Assembly: GCF_027409185.1 (NCBI RefSeq)
Contig: NC_084463.1
Span: forward strand, 67,255,852 to 67,319,851
Direction of reading: 5' to 3'
Source of the DNA: Cynocephalus volans
Taxonomy: Eukaryota; Chordata; Mammalia; Dermoptera; Cynocephalidae
DNA length: 64,000 nucleotides
The notes under the pieces are model-generated. The model had not been told where the DNA came from, did not search any database, and saw nothing but the letters and a program-made list of their open reading frames with translations. Numbering within the stretch: the first letter of the stretch is position 1; every line of letters begins with the position of its first letter. Of the stretch, positions 59,201-64,000 are shown in pieces. Position numbers and translations under genes: made by a program.

Positions 59201-61598
59201 TATCATTTGTAGGTGCTGATTTACTTTCTGTTTTGCTTAACTTTTCAATACAGGATATGCGACGTCTTACTTTTCCTTTTCCCTTTCCACTCCTGAAAGG
59301 AGAGTGTGAGTGGCATTGGACAAAATCATCCACTTCATCATAGACAGGCACATGACTATCATCGTCCTTTTGGTTTTCTGAGGGGCATACAGCAAATGGA
59401 TCATTTTGGCTCTTGCTAGCATTGTCTTTTCCTTCTCTTTCTCCCAGAGATGAATCTTCATCTGAAAGGCCTCTCCTGGAGAACCCTGTAGTAGAAGGAA
59501 TCACAAGAGCATCAGGGAAAGAATTATTCCATGATGAGGAATCTGGTAGTGCACCTGATGACACACCTAAAGAATCACATGAGATATTGTGCCCGGCAGC
59601 CAACTTGCTATAGTTAATGGAATGAGTTGTGGTACATTGTTCTCCCTTGGTGTCTAAAATAACAGCCTCCCCTGGAGACTGTGCATTTTGATTACCTGTA
59701 GGTTTATTAATACTTGAAATATCTTCATTACTTTCTGTTAATTCCTTGTGACAATCTTGACTCGGGCTGGGGAAAGATAGTGGTGGTCTACTTTTCTGAA
59801 TGAAATGAAGGGAAGTTGCTGAGCCAAGTTGTCTGTTACCATCAAAACTCTGGTCAATTTTAAGTTCATTGGCTTTATCTCTGTGTGATATATAAATTTT
59901 GGAGGAATCTTTCCTGGAAAAGGCTCTGGGTGACCTTTTTGAACTTATTGTCATAGATACATTTGAAATAAACCTGTTGCTCTTGGCTGAATCCTGGGAG
60001 AGGGGATTTTGAAAATCAGGTAAAGGGTTAGAAATTACTGTCTGTGAAACAGATTGGGGTATTTCATCTGTCATGTTTATTGGATCCTTCTTGTTTAGTT
60101 TGCCTTCTTCTGAAATATTCATTCAAGTCTTTCTTACAATTCACTTCTGTAGCCAAGATATTGGGCTGGCTTTCAGCAAGAAGTGGAGAATCAATGGAAT
60201 CACTGTTGGTCACAGTGACTTCTGTATGGCTTCTTATTGGAAGAGAGGCAGGCTTATCAGGAATAATTTTCTGCATAGTGACTGTGGGATTCTTAAAGTT
60301 GGGACTCTGAGAATCCCCTCTGTCATCAGGAATTTGGGGAAAGGAAGTTTGGAATGAGGATGCTAGAGTCTGAGCAATACCCAATGAGTAAAGTTCTTTG
60401 TTTTTATGTACTACTATAGGAGAACTGTCCTGTTGATATTCCAACCCACCAGATGTGATGTGATAACTTGAACCAGACATGGAGCAAACATTTGGTGTGC
60501 CATAATGAGGAGTCAGCTGGTTCCCATTACCTTTTGATACCTCCAAGCTTACCAGTGCGGACATCTGAACATCAGACTGCCAGGGATGTGCCTCTTCTTG
60601 GACTCTGGAAACATCTGCTCCATAACCAGGAGAAATCGGTCCCCAGTGCTGAGAAGAAACACTATGGCCATGAACAGCTGACGCACTATTTGTTTCAGTG
60701 GAAATCATATCAAAGTCTCTGTCAGAAGAAGTGGATGGCTTCCTGCTTTGATGAAAGTCAGACCAGGAGGAATGTTCTTCCTGTTGGCCCCAAAAAGGAT
60801 TTTGTCCAAATCTCTGTTCTCTGCTTCATCCAAAGGTATTGCTAAAGAAAGATCTAGCGAATGAGTTGTCTTTATGATAAAATGGCATAATCTCTGAGTT
60901 CTCAAATGTGTCAGGACTCATTGCATTATCCATGGGGGCATTTAAACTAACACTTTGGTAAACATTCTGTGAATGGTACAATTCATCTCTTCTGTTCTCC
61001 TGAAAACACCTGGGATACAAATACTGGTCAGTAGAGTCAATTTCCATTGGTGAAGGTGCCCTCAGAAACTCTTCCTGGTTCTGCTTGTCTGTAGAAGAAT
61101 CTGATCTATTCCATACGATGGCTGACAGAGGAACTCTCTTTGGGCTCTGCTGGTGGTGTGGCGGCACAAAATCATGCTTGCTCTGAGTCACGGTTGGAAA
61201 ATGTAAGCTTCTTGTTGTGAAATGCCTTGTCGCTTGTGGGGTTGATCGTCGCCTGCTGTCGAAACACAGAGAAGTACTACCAAAAGTATTCTTTTGCACA
61301 GCATCTTCTTTTAAGACTCTGGGCTCCCTTGTCCTGTACATATCATAAATTGTCTTTGTCCTAGGAGAAAAGGTTTTAAAACCTTCCCTAGGAGTTCTTG
61401 GCCTTAGGATGTCATAGACAGACATATTGGAAGTTTCATTATAGCTATTTTTGTGCCTTCCTGTGAGATTATAGTGTCTGTTCCCACTGGAGTAAAAATG
61501 ACTGAACTGTGTTCTTGATCCACAGGTGGGGGGCGTTCTGGTATTCACTGAGCTTGCAGATTGTTCCTGAGCCAGTTTGCTATCCAAATCATCTAAAA
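56209..61598 (-). pseudogene. EXPH5: EXPH5 (exophilin-5/Slac2-b) giant last coding exon, one nonsense and three frame changes
   Basis: EXPH5 is a Rab27 effector for vesicle and exosome traffic, important in keratinocytes. The N-terminal Rab-binding domain lies on upstream exons outside this window. The exon starts after acceptor tttctttcag (61599) with VLDDLDSKLAQEQSASS and ends with CDTDTTTDDEYYLDEKDKES-E-L at 56209, which is the family C-terminus. That is about 1,796 codons' worth, so near full length. The frame from the acceptor hits TGA at 60828-60826 after FFSNTFG, then runs on open in the same frame through FGQNPFWGQQEEHSSW to a stop at 60064. Family sequence continues in a second frame (60122-58518), a third (58624-58010) and back to the first frame (58053-56209). 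Each change equals +1 or -2 nt, so the three together restore phase. Conservation is high and other stops are absent, so the lesions are recent or partly base errors. Confidence 0.85.
60826..60828 (-). other. EXPH5: In-frame TGA in EXPH5 last exon
   Basis: The minus strand reads AAT ACC TTT GGA TGA AGC AGA, and the same frame is open and family-like on both sides. A CGA to TGA change (CpG decay) would explain it, but the ancestral codon is inferred. About 257 codons of this exon precede it. With the upstream exons a product of roughly 450 residues is expected instead of about 1,990. Confidence 0.85.
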
Positions 61599-61948
61599 CT
61601 GAAAGAAAAATAGGAGTCAATTTTTTGGATATGATTTTATAGTTAAATAATAATCTGAGTTGTAAAAAACCCATCGTCAAGAAACATAATTTTTATCATA
61701 TTATCATGAATGCAATGATTATATTAATTTTGGATATAAGATAGCCTGACTTATACAAGACTGTAATGGAAGTTTCTTTTTCATACTTTTTAAAGTCATG
61801 CTTTTTCAAAGTAAACCTTACCTAATGACTTAAGGACATAAAGCTATATTTTTTCTAACAATAAATTTTAATCATGTTTTTTTTCTAAGACATAGGCCTT
61901 CGTAAGACATTGGTTAGTAATAAAAGGGAATTAATAATGTAAATTGCG

Positions 61949-62056
61949 GGCCAGCCTGTGGCTCACTCGGGAGAGTGCGGTGCTGAGAACACCAAGGCCC
62001 CGGGTTCGGATCCCATATACGGATGGCCGGTTCGCTCACTGGCTGAGCGTGGTGCT
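61949..62056 (+). mobile_element. CYN SINE lacking an A-tail, in EXPH5 intron
   Basis: Head and B-box region are intact (cgggttcggatcccatatac). The element ends gcgtggtgctcacac and the target duplication aataatgtaaattgc follows directly (about 61932 and 62061), without any A-tail or second unit. Confidence 0.85.
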
Positions 62057-62094
62057 CACACAATAATGTAAATTGCAGTATTGGTTCTACCATT

Positions 62095-62640
62095 TTTTTA
62101 AATGATTTTTAAAAATCAACTTTATTGAGATATATTTTACATAAAGTAAATACAGTAATTTTAAGTGTTTAGTTCTATTCCTTTCAACTACCACAATCAA
62201 GATATAATTAGTTCCATCACCCTAAAAATTTTTTTCATGCCCTGTCCCAGGCAGTCCCCATTCACCACTGCTTTCCATCACTAAAGGTGACATTTCTCTT
62301 TTCTAGGATTTCATATAAATAGAACCATATAGTGTGCACTTTTTTGTGTGTCTGACATCTTTCCTCAGTATAATGTTTCTGATTCATCCACATCGTTGTA
62401 TGTATCTATAGTTAATTACTCTTTAATACTGAAGAGGATTCCATTTTATAGATATAACACAATTTGCTATCCAAACACCTATGATGACTATTTGGTTATT
62501 TCCAGTTCTGGAGTATTATAAATGAAACTGTTATGAACAAGTCTTTGAGTGGATGTATTCTTTTATTTCTCTTCAATATCTAGGAGTAGAATTGCTGGAT
62601 CATAGAATATGTATTTGTTTAACTTAACAAAGAATTGACA
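62095..62640 (-). mobile_element. Old L1M 3' sequence
   Basis: Complement of L1M text (caactttattgagatatatt, taaatagaaccatatagtgt, ggagtagaattgctggatca). It lies in the last EXPH5 intron. Confidence 0.75.
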
Positions 62641-62755
62641 GTTTTCTTTTTTTTCTCATTTTATTTTATTTTGTCGATATACAATGTGGTTGATTATTGT
62701 GGCCCATTACCGAAACCTCCCTGCCTCCTCCCTCTCCCCCCTCCCAACAATGTTG
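62640..62755 (-). mobile_element. 5'-truncated L1 tail
   Basis: Plus-strand tattttgtcgatatacaatg through ctccctctcccccctcccaa is the complement of the tail seen at 34205-34325. Confidence 0.65.
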
Positions 62756-63074
62756 GTTCTACCATTGAATAACTAGACAACCATGGGTATTATTAACCCA
62801 TGTCTTTCTGTATTTTTCATGCCACTAAATCTCTAAAATATTTCCACCTGTGTTTACCTTATGGGCTTGTAATAGAAATGAGTCTGTAAATAGCATGTGA
62901 TTTCTCAGTTGTACTATTAAAAACAGCATTACTACCAAAAGATAAACAGCTAATTTATAAACATACTTAGATGGATTTGAGGAATACGTGTAATTAAAAG
63001 TTCTATACAATATTATTAAATGATATGCTAATGGTAGATTTTTTTCCTGAAAAAATTAAGACCCATTAGCATTC

Positions 63075-63290
63075 CTATAATACAGCACTTTCTATGTGTC
63101 AGGCACTTATCTCACATAACCTTACAAGATTGGTACTACTACTATTCTCATTTTATAATGAGGAAACTGAGGCATGAAGACATTAAATAAATTGCCAGGA
63201 TCACATGGCACTGGAATTTGAATCCAGGCAGTCTGTCTCCTGAGTCCATGCATGCAAACTCGGTGCAATGCAACTGCTGGGCTCTAAAAG
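63075..63290 (+). mobile_element. MIR
   Basis: MIR core text: tctcattttataatgaggaa, actgaggcatgaagacatta, tggaatttgaatccaggcag. Confidence 0.85.
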
Positions 63291-63366
63291 CTGACTTTTC
63301 ATTTTTACTCTTTATAAACTGTAAAGATGACTTCACTATGATATGAGTTTGTAGTTTTACAAGGAT

Positions 63367-63625
63367 GTGAAGTTGCTGTTGTCAAACAATGATTACTTTG
63401 ATCTCAGTAGCAAGGTCAGAGGGTGGTGTCCAAGTCGGGGACCAGTGATCTCCTTGTCATACCAAGGACCCAGGCCAAGTGGAGCCCCAGGGCTCATGTT
63501 CATTAGGACCACAGTCTCTGTGACCTCAAACAAGCTACAGCATATTTTCATTGATATGGTTGGCATTTCTTCAAATTGTGTTTAATTATATTTGACATCT
63601 TTTTCTCAATAAAATCCTGTCAGAA
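63367..63625 (+). other. Unrecognised segment with a poly(A) signal
   Basis: A 72-codon plus-strand open frame (MKLLLSNNDYFDLSS...) ends shortly before an AATAAA (near 63608). It resembles no family I know and has no Kozak or splice support. It may be part of an old repeat. The EXPH5 intron continues around it. Confidence 0.2.
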
Positions 63626-63814
63626 TTTAAATAGAACCATAATCTTTCAGGCTCTTTAAATTCTCTAACATCTATCTCATAATAGATGTATTTCACCATA
63701 TTCATGTACAATAAATACAAATACATTATGTATTTATTGGAAAAATGTTCATTAATGAAAATCAAATCTGACATGGGAAATAAGTTATAGCATTGTTTAA
63801 ATTGCTGAAAGAGG

Positions 63815-63918
63815 TTTTTGTTTGTTTTGTTTAGCAGCTGGTTGGTAGAGGGATTGAACCCTGGACCTTGGTGTTATCAACATCATGCTCTTAACCAACT
63901 GAGCGAACTGGCCAGCCG
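63815..63918 (-). mobile_element. CYN SINE, monomer
   Basis: (gttt)n tail at the low end, then the complement of a single tRNA-Ile-like unit ending gaactggccagccgc. Target duplication gaa(a/g)(g/a)aggttttt, diverged. Confidence 0.8.
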
Positions 63919-64000
63919 CGAAGAAGTTTTTGGTTTACAGAAATCTCTCCTTCTGAGTTACATAAAATAGTGCATTAACGTTTGTTATTTTAAATTACTT

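Noticed and set aside
1-64000. CRISPR array, operon or phage-like system
   Set aside because: Exon-intron genes, SINEs, L1s and LTRs show mammalian nuclear DNA; no regular spaced repeats or compact gene clusters are present.

Overview
This is mammalian nuclear DNA, AT-rich and repeat-dense, with small exons separated by kilobases of intron. The diagnostic repeat is a tRNA-Ile-like SINE. It has A and B boxes, occurs as monomers and as head-to-tail dimers, and carries target-site duplications. It matches what I know of the CYN family of colugos (Dermoptera), and at least 16 copies lie in the window. The host is therefore most likely a colugo (Galeopterus or Cynocephalus). That is a judgement from pattern, not a database match.

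The gene order and orientation match human 11q22.3. All three genes are read on the minus strand. From high to low coordinate they are EXPH5 (last coding exon 61598-56209, with 3' UTR to about 53.3 kb), POGLUT3/KDELC2 (exon 1 in a CpG island at 49.3 kb, last exon ending at 31982) and C11orf65/MFI (CpG-island promoter near 24.5-24.95 kb, first coding exon 15646-15557). No other gene is convincing.

The main result is that the two neighbouring genes POGLUT3 and EXPH5 both look broken here, while the single C11orf65 exon is intact. POGLUT3 has a frame break in exon 1, a second one in exon 2 (about 14 nt missing), a missing base at the exon 4 acceptor, no recognisable exon 5, and a stop at the second codon of exon 8. 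EXPH5 has an in-frame TGA early in its giant last exon and three further frame changes, with otherwise well-kept coding sequence to the normal end. The EXPH5 stop lies in the last exon, so a truncated protein of about 450 residues could still be made.

The first 20 kb (0.4-12.5 kb in particular) is mostly nested retroelements: an ERVL pol remnant, MaLR-type and other LTRs, several L1 copies (one with an inversion), and CYN SINEs inserted into them. Elsewhere there are a solo LTR with TATT target-site duplications (44991-45640), an LTR close to the POGLUT3 promoter (48280-48748), a composite retroelement with about 80-bp tandem repeats (19.93-20.66 kb), hAT and mariner-like MITEs, MIR and L2 fossils, and simple repeats. 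I see no bacterial-type system, CRISPR array or novel multigene system. The candidate for new biology is the paired loss of POGLUT3 and EXPH5.
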